A stretch of 35,545 nt of DNA from Kribbella albertanoniae (GTDB lineage: Bacteria; Actinomycetota; Actinomycetes; Propionibacteriales; Kribbellaceae): the NCBI RefSeq assembly GCF_004348455.1, contig NZ_SMKA01000058.1:1-35545 (forward strand), read 5' to 3'. The translations under genes were made by a program, and so were the position numbers. Shown here piece by piece: positions 23,452 to 32,425 of this stretch. The notes beneath the pieces are model-generated. The model did not search any database. It worked only from the letters and a program-made list of their open reading frames with translations, and was not told the DNA's origin. Position 1 is the stretch's first letter. Every line of letters starts with the position of its first letter.

Positions 23452-24141
23452 TCACTTCGGAGCCGGAATGTGTTCGACGAAGAGCGGGCTCGCCACCACG
23501 ATCCGCCGCCCGGTGCCGGTGGTGACGGAGAAACTTGTCCGGGCCATTCCGCTCAACCATCCTGCCGTCAGATCCGGAGCCACGTCGCGCACGAGCTTGA
23601 TCACGTGAGCCAGCTGCCGGTCGACCCGACCCACCGCCCCACCGCTGGCGGTGCCGGCGTCGACCGCCCGCAGATAGCTGAACAGACCGGACGACATCGA
23701 GGGTTGGGTCCGGGTCGCCGGTACTCCGTCGGAAATGTGCTGGATCAAATGCCGGGGTGAGCCGTGGAGCAGCAACTGCACCGAGTCCACGTCATCAGGG
23801 CGATCACGGCCCCAGAAGAACAGCACGTGCTGCTCCTCGAACCTGTCCCCCAGTACGCCGTACGCGAGGCGGGTCTCGAACTGGATCCACTCCCCCGGCT
23901 CCTGCTCCTCGGTCCACCAACGGACCGGCCACTTGCCGCGGATGAACTTCTCGGCCTCGGCCAGGGTGGCCGTCGCCGCCGTGGCAGCGACGGCCGGGTC
24001 GTAGTTGAGACCGACCTCGGCCGTCGGGAGGGCGAGGCCGGCGGCGGTCACCTTGATCCCGCCGCTCAGCCCGTCCTTCTTGTTGGTCGGCTTGCGGAAC
24101 TGCTGGAGTTTGGCCTGCGACAGGTAGACGAGTTCGCGCAC
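23452..24141 (-). CDS. Hypothetical protein resembling the SAVMC3_10250 family
   Basis: A 229-residue soluble protein starting at GTG 24141 (RELVYLSQAKLQQF). The opening, the KWPVRWW segment, FETRLAYGVL and the HVLFFWG/SVQLLLHGSP strands recall an actinobacterial family of unknown function that I know as 'SAVMC3_10250/DUF7019'; this recognition is uncertain. No signal sequence or catalytic motif is visible. It begins 30 bp after the end of the ABC-transporter binding-protein gene on the same strand, so it could be read through from that operon. A short 5-bp-stem hairpin (23436-23450) follows the stop. Confidence 0.6.
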   Translation of the reverse strand: MRELVYLSQAKLQQFRKPTNKKDGLSGGIKVTAAGLALPTAEVGLNYDPAVAATAATATLAEAEKFIRGKWPVRWWTEEQEPGEWIQFETRLAYGVLGDRFEEQHVLFFWGRDRPDDVDSVQLLLHGSPRHLIQHISDGVPATRTQPSMSSGLFSYLRAVDAGTASGGAVGRVDRQLAHVIKLVRDVAPDLTAGWLSGMARTSFSVTTGTGRRIVVASPLFVEHIPAPK

Positions 24142-24171
24142 GCTCCAACCGTACGGGTCAGAGCCGTCCCG

Positions 24172-25473
24172 TCACTGGTAGCAGGGCTTGGTGAACTCGT
24201 GCTTCTCGGCCGTCTTCCCGGTGAAGAAGTCTCTCTCGACCTTCACACCGGTCGGGGCGGACGGGTCCACCTTGGAGATGATGCTCTGCCGGAACACCCG
24301 CTCACCCGGCGCCCCGCTGAATTTGCCGGCGGCCTCCGGGAGCATCCCTTCGTAGTCCACCGTCTCCAGCGACTTGACCGCGGCGAGCAGCCCGGCCCGG
24401 GTCAGGTCCTTGGCGTCGACGGCCTTCTGCAGGGCTGCCTTCATCGGGTACGACCAGACCCAGCCGGCCGTGTAGCCGTCGTTCGGCGCGGCCTTGAACG
24501 TTGCCGGGTCCACTGCCCCGGCGAGAGCCTTGTGGCCGGCGGTGTCAGTCCCGTACGGCGCCCACGGGCCGGACTGCCGGTAGAGCGCGGTCAATGCGGG
24601 TGCGGCCGGGCTCTTCAGCAGCGCCGGGTTCCAGGTCGGGCTGGTGCCGATGAACTGGCCCTTGAACCCGTTCTGCGCAGCGCCACCGACGATGGTCGCG
24701 GCCTCGGTCGGGCCGGTGCTCAGGATGACCAGGTCAGGCTTGGCCGCGAGCAACTTTTGGATCGCTGCCCCCTGGTTCTCCTGCCCGGGCGCGGTCGGGA
24801 TGTCGGTGAACGTCATCCCGTTCGCCGCAGCCGCGATCTTCGTCCCGGCCGCCGCGTCGTCACCGTAGTCACCCGGGAAGTGCACCGCGGCGACGGTCTT
24901 GGATTTCAGCGTCTCGGCCGCGAAGTCGACCGAGTTCATCGACTCGAAGCAGTAGTTCGTACCCGACTCCAGGATCACGTCCTCGAACGCCCAGGCCGAG
25001 GTCCACGACGCCGGTACGCCGATCACGTTGCTCGACTTGAGATCCGCCAGGATGGCCGCGGTGGTCGGTGAGCCGAGGGTCTGCGCCAATCCCAGGACGT
25101 CGGGCTTGATCTCGGCGTACACCTCGTTGTGGATCTGCGGGTTGTACTTGTTGTCCTTGACGTACTTGGTCGCGTCGACCTCGTAGGCCCCGATCCCGCC
25201 GGCCTCGTTGACCCGCTTCCAGAACGCCTTCTGGCTCTCGGTGATCGGCACCCCGAGCGCCTTGAACGGGCCCTCGGTCAGGTCCGAGATCGAGCCGAGG
25301 TAGATACAGCCCTTGGCCTTGTCGATCGCGGCCGGGCACGGCTCCTTGGTGACGCCGACGTCGAACTTGACGCCTGACTCACCCTCCTGCGTCTGTGGGG
25401 CGTCGTTGCGGCATCCCACCAGTAAGGTCAGCGCCGCGACCAGCGCGACGGCGATTCCCCTCCGAATGCTCAT
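24172..25473 (-). CDS. ABC transporter substrate-binding lipoprotein (LivK type)
   Basis: A 433-residue periplasmic-binding-protein type I component. The signal has the lipobox LLVGC with Cys21. The mature protein shows CIYLGSISDLTEGPFKALGVP, FWKRVNEAGGIGAYEVD, KPDVLGLAQTLGSPTTAAI and TVAAVHFPGDYGDDAAAGTKIA, all typical of branched-chain amino acid/amide/urea-type receptors. Extra cysteines (EPCPA, KGCIY, NYCFE and KPCYQ at the end) suggest two disulfides. It is the last transporter gene of the operon. The ligand cannot be read from sequence; the embedded acyl-CoA synthetase suggests a carboxylic acid rather than an amino acid. Confidence 0.9.
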   Translation of the reverse strand: MSIRRGIAVALVAALTLLVGCRNDAPQTQEGESGVKFDVGVTKEPCPAAIDKAKGCIYLGSISDLTEGPFKALGVPITESQKAFWKRVNEAGGIGAYEVDATKYVKDNKYNPQIHNEVYAEIKPDVLGLAQTLGSPTTAAILADLKSSNVIGVPASWTSAWAFEDVILESGTNYCFESMNSVDFAAETLKSKTVAAVHFPGDYGDDAAAGTKIAAAANGMTFTDIPTAPGQENQGAAIQKLLAAKPDLVILSTGPTEAATIVGGAAQNGFKGQFIGTSPTWNPALLKSPAAPALTALYRQSGPWAPYGTDTAGHKALAGAVDPATFKAAPNDGYTAGWVWSYPMKAALQKAVDAKDLTRAGLLAAVKSLETVDYEGMLPEAAGKFSGAPGERVFRQSIISKVDPSAPTGVKVERDFFTGKTAEKHEFTKPCYQ

Positions 25474-25484
25474 CGAAAACTCCT

Positions 25485-26588
25485 TCAGTGCGAGAACGGC
25501 CAGGATTTCCAGTAGGTGCGGAGCCGGATCCAGATCCCGAACAACCCCCGCGGTTCGAAAATTAGAAAACCGATGATCAACAGGCCGTAGAGGATCGTCT
25601 CGACCTGGAAGACCGTGATACCGCCGGAACCCGAACTGCTGCTGATGAACGGCAGCACGGCCGGGAGCTCGCGGGTGATCCGCGGCAGCAGCGTGATGAA
25701 CAGCGCGCCGAGCACCGAGCCCGAGATGGTGCCGACGCCGCCGATCAGGATCATCGCGATGTACTGCACCGACATCCCGAGGTTGAACGACCCCGGCTCG
25801 ACGAAGCCGATCATCACGTACAGCAAGGCGCCCGCGACGCCCGCATAGAACGACGACACCGCGAACGCGATCATCTTGTACCGGGTCACGTCCACGCCGA
25901 TCACCTCGGCGGCCAGATCGCGATCCCGAACCGCGGCCAGCGCTCGTCCGGTCCGCGACCGGACCAGATTGCGAGCCAGTACGCCGAAGATCACCAGCAG
26001 CACGAGCATCAGCAGATAGAGCTTCTGCGCCTTCGTGAACAGCTCCCCGTCGACCGCGAACTGGAACCCGAACAACTCCGGTACGGCGGCCGGCCGCCCG
26101 ACCCCGACTCCGCCGGTGAGCTCCCGCCAGTGCTTGAAGATGTGCTCGCCGATGAACACCAGCCCGAGTGTCACCACGGCCAGGTACAGCCCACGCAACC
26201 GGGCCGCCAGCGGCGCGACGATCAGCCCCGCCAACCCGGCGACCAGACCGGCCGCGAGCAACCAGATCGGCAGGGAGGTGATCCCGAACCCGATCAGCCG
26301 GGTGCTGTCCGGATCGCCCGAGATCGCCGCCGCGGTGTACGCGCCGATCGCCAGGAAGAACGCGTGCCCGAGCGACACCTGACCGCCGTACCCGGTGACG
26401 ATGTTCAGCCCGATCGCACCGATCGCCGCAACACAGGCAGTCGCCAGTACGACGAGCAGGTCGTCCGTGAGCACGAACGGCAACAACACTGCCCCGACCG
26501 CCAGCGCGATGGTCCAGCCACGCTTGGCGGGCGTGTTGAGCAACGCCATGTCCTGCTTGTAGGACAGGTAAAGCAGCGGTCGGCTCAT
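25485..26588 (-). CDS. livM: Branched-chain amino acid type ABC permease (LivM type)
   Basis: A 367-residue integral membrane permease with about ten membrane segments (for example WTIALAVGAVLLPFVLTDDLLVVLATACVAAIGAIGLNIV). The family marker GYGGQVSLGHAFFLAIGAY is at about residues 67-85. The cytoplasmic coupling loop includes LVRSRTGRALAAVRDRDLAAEVIGVDVTRYK. The start ATG at 26588 overlaps the livH stop by 4 bp (ATGA). The next gene, the binding protein, starts 11 bp beyond its stop. It forms the transmembrane channel with the LivH-type permease. Confidence 0.93.
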   Translation of the reverse strand: MSRPLLYLSYKQDMALLNTPAKRGWTIALAVGAVLLPFVLTDDLLVVLATACVAAIGAIGLNIVTGYGGQVSLGHAFFLAIGAYTAAAISGDPDSTRLIGFGITSLPIWLLAAGLVAGLAGLIVAPLAARLRGLYLAVVTLGLVFIGEHIFKHWRELTGGVGVGRPAAVPELFGFQFAVDGELFTKAQKLYLLMLVLLVIFGVLARNLVRSRTGRALAAVRDRDLAAEVIGVDVTRYKMIAFAVSSFYAGVAGALLYVMIGFVEPGSFNLGMSVQYIAMILIGGVGTISGSVLGALFITLLPRITRELPAVLPFISSSSGSGGITVFQVETILYGLLIIGFLIFEPRGLFGIWIRLRTYWKSWPFSH

Positions 26589-27472
26589 ATCCGCTCCACC
26601 TCCCGGGTGCCGAACAGGCCGTACGGTCTGACCAGCAGGACGAGCAGCATCAGCAGGTACGGCACGACCAGGAAGAAGTCGCCGCCGAACACCGGATGCA
26701 AGTCACCGCCGTAGCTGCCGACCAGTGCCTCGACGACGCCGATCGAGAGTCCGGCGACCACAGCCCCTCCCAACGAGTCCAGTCCGCCGAGGATGATCAC
26801 CGGTAGGGCCTTGAGAGCGGTCAGCCAGAGGTTCTGCTCGAGTCCGATGCCGGTCGACAAGAACACGCCGGCCAGCCCGGCCAGAGCCGCCGCGAGGGCC
26901 CAGGACAGCGAGAACACCCGGCCGACCGAGACGCCTTGGGCCAGCGCGACCTCCTGGTCCGACGACGCCGCCCGCATCGCCAAACCGGTCCGCGACCAGC
27001 GGTAGAAGGCGAACAGCGCAGCCACCACGACGAGCGTCGTCACCAGCGTGGCAAGGTGGCGCTGATCGATCTTCACACCCAGTACGTCGACCTGCCCCAG
27101 CCCCCACGGATCGCCCATCTGCCGGATGTCCAGGCCGATGAACGAGTTCACGACCGTGCGGATCACGATGTCGACGCCGAGGGTGATGATCGCGATCACG
27201 AACACCGGCTTGCCGATCATCGGCCGCAGGGCCAGCCGCTCCACACCAGCGCCAAGCAGCGCGACCAGCAGCAGCGCCACGAGCACGGCGAGGAAGAAGT
27301 TCATCGAGACGACGAGGTAGCTGACGAGCAGCGCACCGGCCATCATGAAGGCCGGCTGGGCGAAGCTGATCACCCGCATGGACTTGTAGACGATCACGAA
27401 ACCCAGTGCCAGCAGGGCGTAGATGGATCCGTTGCCGAGCCCACGGACCACTGTGGCGACGAACTCGTTCAT
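26585..27472 (-). CDS. livH: Branched-chain amino acid type ABC permease (LivH type)
   Basis: A 295-residue permease of the LivH family with about eight membrane segments. The family start GLGNGSIYALLALGFVIVYKSMRVISFAQPAFMMAGA is present, as is the coupling loop SRTGLAMRAASSDQEVALAQGVSVGRVFSLSW and the ending LPVIILGGLDSLGGAVVAGLSIGVVEALVG. The ATG at 27472 overlaps the stop of the acyl-CoA synthetase gene by 4 bp (ATGA). Translational coupling on both sides shows that the synthetase and permeases are made together. Confidence 0.93.
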   Translation of the reverse strand: MNEFVATVVRGLGNGSIYALLALGFVIVYKSMRVISFAQPAFMMAGALLVSYLVVSMNFFLAVLVALLLVALLGAGVERLALRPMIGKPVFVIAIITLGVDIVIRTVVNSFIGLDIRQMGDPWGLGQVDVLGVKIDQRHLATLVTTLVVVAALFAFYRWSRTGLAMRAASSDQEVALAQGVSVGRVFSLSWALAAALAGLAGVFLSTGIGLEQNLWLTALKALPVIILGGLDSLGGAVVAGLSIGVVEALVGSYGGDLHPVFGGDFFLVVPYLLMLLVLLVRPYGLFGTREVERI

Positions 27473-29298
27473 CGGGCACCCCCCGCGTACATGGACTCGA
27501 CCAGCTCGGCGAACGACCTCATGACCGCGTTCCGCTTCAGCTTCTGGGTCGCGGTCAGCTCGCCGTCCTCGTGGTCCAGCAGCTTCGGCAGCAGCCGGAA
27601 CGACCGCACCTGCTCGACGGTGGCCAGCCTGCCGTTGATCTCGTCCACGATCGTCTGCACCAGCGCGATCACCTCGGGCTTCGCGGAGAGATCGGCGTAC
27701 GTCGAATAGGGCAGTCGATGCTGTTGTGCCCAGTGGCCGACCGTGTCCGGCTCGATGCCGATCAGCGCGGCGAGGAACCGGCGCCGGTCGCCGACCACCA
27801 GAACTTCCTTGATGTACGGCGACGCCTTCAGCGCGTTCTCGATCTCCGAGGGCGCGATGTTCTTGCCGCCCGCGGTGATGATGATGTCCTTCATCCGGTC
27901 GGTGATCCGCAGATGCGTGCCGTCGACCCACTCCCCCACATCGCCGGTATGCAACCAACCGGTTGGTTCGAGCACCGCCGCGGTGGCGGCCGGGTCCCGC
28001 CAGTAGCCGGCGAAGGTCCCGGGGTGCCGGGTGAGGATCTCGCCGGTGGTCTCGTCGATCCGCACCTCGACACCGGCGTGCGGCTCGCCGACCGTGCCGA
28101 CCTTGACCCGGCCCGGGCGGTTCGCGGTCGCCACTGCGGTGTTCTCGGTCATCCCGTACACCTCGTGCATCGGCAGACCGAGCCCCATGAAGAACCGCAG
28201 TACCTCGGGGGCGATCGGCGCGGCACCCGAGGCGGCGTACCGGACCTTGCGCAGGCCGACGCGATCCTTCAGTGCGCGGTAGCAGAACAGCCAGCCGACG
28301 GCGTAGACGGCCCGCGAGGCCGCGGTGTGCCTGCCACCGTTGGCAGTCAGTACGTCGCCGATCCAGTCCGCCCGGCGGAGCCAGAAACCGCCGATCCGCC
28401 GCTTGACCGGGTCGGCGGACTCGATCCGGATCTGGACACCGGCCGCGATCTTCTCCCAGATCCGCGGCACCCCGAACAGAACGGTCGGCTGGACCTCGTG
28501 CAGGTTGGAGGCCACGGTCTCGATCGATTCGGCGAAATGCACACAGACCCCGGCGCCGGCGCCGAACCAGCAGCTGAAGATCCGCTCGGCGACATGGCAC
28601 AACGGCAGATAGGACAGCACGCTGTCGCGGGGTGACGGCGGTGGCGCGGTGAATCCGCCGCGCTCGACCAGCTCCTGGATCGCGAAGTCGACGTTCGCCG
28701 CCGTCAGCATCGCGCCCTTCGGCGGGCCGGTGGTGCCGGAGGTGTAGACGAGCGTCACCACGTCGTCCGCGGTGGCGGTGTCCATCCGCTGCGACACCGC
28801 ATCCGGATGCTCGGTTCGGTGCTGCTTGCCCAGGGCAAGGAAGTCGGGCCACGCGAGCAACCGCGGATCGTCGTACCGGTTTCGGATCCCGCGTGGTTCG
28901 ACGTACACGATGTGGGTGAGGTCGGGCAGGTCTTCGATCGCGAGCGCCTTGTCGACCTGCTCCTGGTCCTCCGCGATCAGGACCTTCGCGCCGCAGTGTT
29001 TCAGCAGGTAGCCGACTTCGGCGACCGGGTTCGTCGGGTAGAGACCGACGGTGGCTGCCCGTACGGCGACCGTCCCGATGTCGGCGTACAGCCACTCGCG
29101 CCGGTTCTCGGAGTGGATCGCGACCCGGTCGCCGGGTTCGATGCCGAGGGCAATCAAGGCGTGGCCGACCAGCTCGGCGAAGTCCCAGTACCCGGCCCAG
29201 TCGACCTGCTGCCAGATGCCCAGATCCTTTTCCCGCAAGGCGATCACGGCCGGCGTGGTGACGGCACGCTCCTGGACCCTCGTGGCGATCGTCCTCAT
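27469..29298 (-). CDS. AMP-dependent acyl-CoA synthetase within the ABC transporter operon
   Basis: A 609-residue ANL-superfamily ligase of the long-chain fatty acyl-CoA synthetase type. It has the phosphate-binding motif YTSGTTGPPKGAML at about residues 189-202, then YLPLCHVAERIF, YGMTENTAVA (A5), GWLHTGDVGEW (A7) and KDIIITAGGKNIAPSEIENAL (A8). The catalytic lysine region is TATQKLKRNAV near the C-terminus (A10). It would activate a carboxylic acid to its CoA thioester through an adenylate. It is placed between livG and livH with 4-bp overlaps, so it probably traps the acid imported by the transporter. The substrate is unknown. Confidence 0.92.
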   Translation of the reverse strand: MRTIATRVQERAVTTPAVIALREKDLGIWQQVDWAGYWDFAELVGHALIALGIEPGDRVAIHSENRREWLYADIGTVAVRAATVGLYPTNPVAEVGYLLKHCGAKVLIAEDQEQVDKALAIEDLPDLTHIVYVEPRGIRNRYDDPRLLAWPDFLALGKQHRTEHPDAVSQRMDTATADDVVTLVYTSGTTGPPKGAMLTAANVDFAIQELVERGGFTAPPPSPRDSVLSYLPLCHVAERIFSCWFGAGAGVCVHFAESIETVASNLHEVQPTVLFGVPRIWEKIAAGVQIRIESADPVKRRIGGFWLRRADWIGDVLTANGGRHTAASRAVYAVGWLFCYRALKDRVGLRKVRYAASGAAPIAPEVLRFFMGLGLPMHEVYGMTENTAVATANRPGRVKVGTVGEPHAGVEVRIDETTGEILTRHPGTFAGYWRDPAATAAVLEPTGWLHTGDVGEWVDGTHLRITDRMKDIIITAGGKNIAPSEIENALKASPYIKEVLVVGDRRRFLAALIGIEPDTVGHWAQQHRLPYSTYADLSAKPEVIALVQTIVDEINGRLATVEQVRSFRLLPKLLDHEDGELTATQKLKRNAVMRSFAELVESMYAGGAR

Positions 29299-30074
29299 GG
29301 CTGCACCCGGTGTTCCTCGCCCAGATAGGCGCGTACGACGTCGGGATCCGTGGCCACGTCCTTCGGCGTACCGGTCCGGATCGGGCGGCCGAAGTCCATC
29401 ACCATGATCCGGTCGGCCAGGTCCATCACCAGGCCCATGTCGTGCTCGACCATCACCATCGGCAGCCCCAGATCGTCACGGATGTCGAGGATGAACCGGG
29501 CCATGTCCTCGGTCTCCTCCAGGTTCATCCCGGCGACCGGCTCGTCGAGCAACAGGAGCTTCGGCTCGGCGGCCAGTGCCCGGCCGAGCTCGACCCGCTT
29601 CTGCACGCCGTACGGCAGTAGACCGACCGGGAGCCGCCGCCACTGAGTCAGCTCGAGGAAGTCGACGATCTCCTCGACGGCGTGGCGATTGGCCAGTTCG
29701 TTGCGGCGCGCCTTGCCGATCCACCCGAACGCCGCGAGAACGCCGTACGGGTGATGGTGGTGCCGGCCGAGCATCAGGTTGTCGAGGACGGTCAGGTTCG
29801 AGAACAGCTCGATGTTCTGGAAGGTGCGCGCGATGCCGAGCCGCGCGATCTGGTGCGGTCGGCGGCCGAGCAGATCCTCGCCACCGAACCGGACCGTGCC
29901 ACGCTGCGGCCGGTAGACGCCCGACAGCACGTTGAAGATCGAGGTCTTCCCGGCGCCGTTGGGCCCGATCACCGCGAACAACTCCCCCGGATCCACGCTG
30001 AAGCTCACGCCGTCGAGCGCCCGCACCCCGTCGAAGCTGAGCACGACCTCGTCGAACGTCAGCACGGCGCTCAT
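29295..30074 (-). CDS. livG: ABC transporter ATP-binding protein (LivG type)
   Basis: A 259-residue ATPase. Walker A is IGPNGAGKTSIFN, followed by the LivG-specific RTFQNIELFSNLTVLDNLMLGRH. The signature region is LPYGVQKRVELGRALAAEP and Walker B is LLLLDEPVAGMNLEE, then the switch His in MVMVEHDMGLVMDLADRI. The start ATG at 30074 overlaps the livF stop (ATGA); an upstream in-frame start three codons earlier is less likely. It powers the LivH/LivM-type permease pair together with the LivF-type ATPase. Its stop overlaps the acyl-CoA synthetase start. Confidence 0.94.
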   Translation of the reverse strand: MSAVLTFDEVVLSFDGVRALDGVSFSVDPGELFAVIGPNGAGKTSIFNVLSGVYRPQRGTVRFGGEDLLGRRPHQIARLGIARTFQNIELFSNLTVLDNLMLGRHHHHPYGVLAAFGWIGKARRNELANRHAVEEIVDFLELTQWRRLPVGLLPYGVQKRVELGRALAAEPKLLLLDEPVAGMNLEETEDMARFILDIRDDLGLPMVMVEHDMGLVMDLADRIMVMDFGRPIRTGTPKDVATDPDVVRAYLGEEHRVQP

Positions 30075-30856
30075 GACAGCCACCGCTTCCGCCGGCGGTA
30101 ATGTTTCACGTCCCGGAAGGACTTCGCCGCCCCTTCCGCACCGAGGCCCAGGTAGAACTCCCGTACGTCGCCGTCCGCGAGCAGCTCGGCGGCCGGCTTG
30201 TCCATCACGATCGAGCCGTTCTCCAGCACGTACCCGTGCTGCGCGATCGAGAGCGCCATCGCCGCGTTCTGCTCGACCAGCAGCACGGTCGTGCCCTGAC
30301 TGTTGATCTGAACGATCACGTCCCGGATCTGCTGCACGATCATCGGCGCCAGGCCGAGACTGGGCTCGTCCAGCAGCAGGTACGCCGGGTCGGACATCAG
30401 CGCCCGCCCGATCGCGAGCATCTGCTGCTCCCCACCGGACAGGTAACCCGCCGTACGGCGACGCCGGTCGGCCAGTACCGGAAAGAGCTGGTAGGTCCGA
30501 TCGAGATTCGCCGTGATCGATCGCGGGCGGACATGACCGCCGATCCGGAGGTTCTCCTCGACAGTCAGGTCGGCCAGGATCCGCCGGCCCTCCATGACCT
30601 GTTTGATGCCCAGGGCAGCGATCCGCGCGGCGCCGTACGTGTGGATCGGCTCACCGTCGAGAGTGATCGACCCACGCCGTACCGCACCGTCGTGGACGTC
30701 CAGCAGCCCCGACAATGCGCGCAGCAAGGTGGACTTGCCGGCCCCGTTGGCCCCCAGCAGGGCAACGATCTGCCCCTGCGGGACCTCGAGGCCGACGCCC
30801 CGCAGCACCAGCATCACATCGTCGTAGACGACCTCGAGGTTCTTCGCTGCCAGCAC
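30071..30856 (-). CDS. livF: ABC transporter ATP-binding protein (LivF type)
   Basis: A 261-residue ATPase. Walker A is LLGANGAGKSTLLRAL, then IKQVMEGRRILADLTVEENL, the signature YLSGGEQQMLAIGRALM, Walker B AYLLLDEPSLGLAP and VLLVEQNAAMAL. A basic C-terminal extension (SFRDVKHYRRRKRWLS) goes beyond the usual LivF end. I place the start at GTG 30856 (VLAAKNLEVVYDDV) because a GGGAGG lies 4 nt upstream and the residues before it have no family similarity; the frame is open to 30964, so a longer form is possible. It is the first gene of the transporter operon. Confidence 0.9.
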   Translation of the reverse strand: MLAAKNLEVVYDDVMLVLRGVGLEVPQGQIVALLGANGAGKSTLLRALSGLLDVHDGAVRRGSITLDGEPIHTYGAARIAALGIKQVMEGRRILADLTVEENLRIGGHVRPRSITANLDRTYQLFPVLADRRRRTAGYLSGGEQQMLAIGRALMSDPAYLLLDEPSLGLAPMIVQQIRDVIVQINSQGTTVLLVEQNAAMALSIAQHGYVLENGSIVMDKPAAELLADGDVREFYLGLGAEGAAKSFRDVKHYRRRKRWLS

Positions 30857-30989
30857 CCGGCCTCCCGGATCCCCGATGGTTCCAATGACCTTGGCGAGTG
30901 AGTGTGACACCGCCGCTGGGCACTGAGAAGGGCTGGCAGCCCGAAAATCGGACACTCCCCCCAAACCGTGACCGACCGTCAGGAGTAAA

Positions 30990-31007
30990 ACCAGTTAGAC
31001 AACTGGT
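30990..31007. promoter_or_regulatory. Palindrome upstream of the ABC transporter operon
   Basis: ACCAGTT (30990-30996) and AACTGGT (31001-31007) form a perfect 7-4-7 inverted repeat about 130 bp upstream of livF, in an AT-richer patch. The size and symmetry fit a TetR- or GntR-type operator. No regulator gene is adjacent. Confidence 0.45.
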
Positions 31008-31010
31008 ACT

Positions 31011-31204
31011 AGAGCGAGCGGACCCCCGAACCGCGGACCACCTGGGCGTCCGGCAGCGATCGGGCGTACCGACGGCCGGGTAGTGGTTCGTCCGGTGGGG
31101 AGCCGCGCCGCGTGTCGGCGCAATCGTTGACGGATTGCTGGGACGACTACCCGTTGGTCGGTACGCCGGACCTGCGCCACTGACCGATCAGAGCGAGCGG
31201 ACCC
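31011..31204. repeat. 15-bp direct repeat around the hisH 3' end
   Basis: AGAGCGAGCGGACCC occurs at 31011-31025 and exactly again at 31190-31204. The second copy encodes the last residues of HisH (WVRSL and stop); the first, in the intergenic region, would read GVRSL and TAG. The 164 bp between the copies show no gene. Confidence 0.55.
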
Positions 31205-31829
31205 AGTTCTCCAGGACGGTGGCGCCGGCGTCGCCGGACTTCTCGGGGTGGAACTGGGTGGCGGTCAGCGGGCCGTTCTCGACTGCGGCCACGAAGGCGT
31301 CGTCGCCGTACGTCGTCCAGGTGACCAGCGGGGTCACGGATTCGCGGGTGTCTTTGAGCTCCCACGAACGGACGCCGTACGAGTGGACGAAGTAGAAGCG
31401 TTCCTTGTCGACGCCTTCGAACAGACGGGTGCCGGCCGGTACGTCGATCGTGTTCCACCCCATGTGCGGAACGGGCTGCCCCTCGGTCGGCTGGAGGCGC
31501 TCGACCGTGCCGGGCCACTGCTCGCAGCCGTCGGTCTCAACGCCGTGCTCGATCCCGCGGGCGAACAGGATCTGCATGCCGACGCAGATGCCGAGGACCG
31601 GGCGGCTGCCGGTCAAACGGCGGTCGACGATGGCGTCACCGCGGACGGACTTCAGGCCGGCCATGCAAGCGGCGAAGGCGCCGACGCCGGGGACCAGAAG
31701 GCCATCGGCGTTTAGCGCTTCGTCGAAATCCGAGGTGACTGTGACGTCGGCACCGACGCGCTGCAGGGCCCGCTCACCGGAGCGGATATTGCCCGATCCG
31801 TAGTCGAGGAGGACGACCTTCTTGCTCAC
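31188..31829 (-). CDS. hisH: Imidazole glycerol phosphate synthase, glutaminase subunit HisH
   Basis: A 213-residue class I glutamine amidotransferase that supplies ammonia to HisF in histidine synthesis. It has the N-terminal [13 protein letters not shown] and the oxyanion region [10 protein letters not shown]. The nucleophile is Cys82 in [11 protein letters not shown], and the His/Glu pair lies in [14 protein letters not shown] near the C-terminus. The GTG start at 31829 overlaps the hisB stop by 4 bp (GTGA). It is the last his gene here; hisA/priA and hisF do not follow it, which is unusual for actinobacterial his operons. Confidence 0.95.
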   Translation of the reverse strand: MSKKVVLLDYGSGNIRSGERALQRVGADVTVTSDFDEALNADGLLVPGVGAFAACMAGLKSVRGDAIVDRRLTGSRPVLGICVGMQILFARGIEHGVETDGCEQWPGTVERLQPTEGQPVPHMGWNTIDVPAGTRLFEGVDKERFYFVHSYGVRSWELKDTRESVTPLVTWTTYGDDAFVAAVENGPLTATQFHPEKSGDAGATVLENWVRSL

Positions 31830-32425
31830 AGGGCGCCCTTGGTGGACGGGATCCCAGGCTGCCGCGGGTCGAGCTCCGCGGCTGCCCGCAGTGCGCGGGC
31901 GAACGCCTTGAACTGCGCCTCGACGATGTGGTGCGGGTCGCGACCGGACAGCACCCGGATGTGGATGCAGATCGCGGCGTTGAACGCGAGCGTCTCGAAG
32001 ACGTGCTGGGTCAGCGAACCGGCGTAGTCGCCACCGATGATCGCGTAGACCTGACCGTCGGGCTCACCGGTGTGCACGCAGTACGGACGGCCGGACAGGT
32101 CGACCGTGCAGTGCACGAGCGCCTCGTCCAGCGGCACGGTCGCGTCGCCGAAACGGCGGATGCCCTTCTTGTCGCCCAGCGCTTCTTTCAGCGCCTGGCC
32201 GATGCCGATCGCGGTGTCCTCGACCGTGTGGTGCGCGTCGATCTCGAGGTCGCCGACCGTGTTCACGTGCAGGTCGAGCAGCGCGTGCTTGGCCAGCGCG
32301 TTGAGCATGTGGTCGTAGAAGCCGACCCCGGTCGAGATGTCCGCCCGGCCCTCGCCATCGAGATTCAGCTCGATGAGAACCTTGGACTCGCTCGTCTCCC
32401 GATCGACTCGCCCGATGCGCGTCAT
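31826..32425 (-). CDS. hisB: Imidazoleglycerol-phosphate dehydratase HisB
   Basis: A 199-residue monofunctional dehydratase, the sixth step of histidine synthesis. It has [21 protein letters not shown], the manganese-binding motif [17 protein letters not shown], and the second one [18 protein letters not shown] near the C-terminus. There is no N-terminal phosphatase domain, as expected outside enterobacteria. The ATG at 32425 overlaps the hisC stop by 4 bp; a longer upstream frame is the shadow of hisC. Confidence 0.96.
   Translation of the reverse strand: MTRIGRVDRETSESKVLIELNLDGEGRADISTGVGFYDHMLNALAKHALLDLHVNTVGDLEIDAHHTVEDTAIGIGQALKEALGDKKGIRRFGDATVPLDEALVHCTVDLSGRPYCVHTGEPDGQVYAIIGGDYAGSLTQHVFETLAFNAAICIHIRVLSGRDPHHIVEAQFKAFARALRAAAELDPRQPGIPSTKGAL

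Noticed and set aside
30995-31180. A 61-residue minus-strand frame, and a second frame ending in GVRSL, between livF and hisH
   Set aside because: No ribosome binding site, no family similarity, and the second frame lacks a start codon before an upstream stop.
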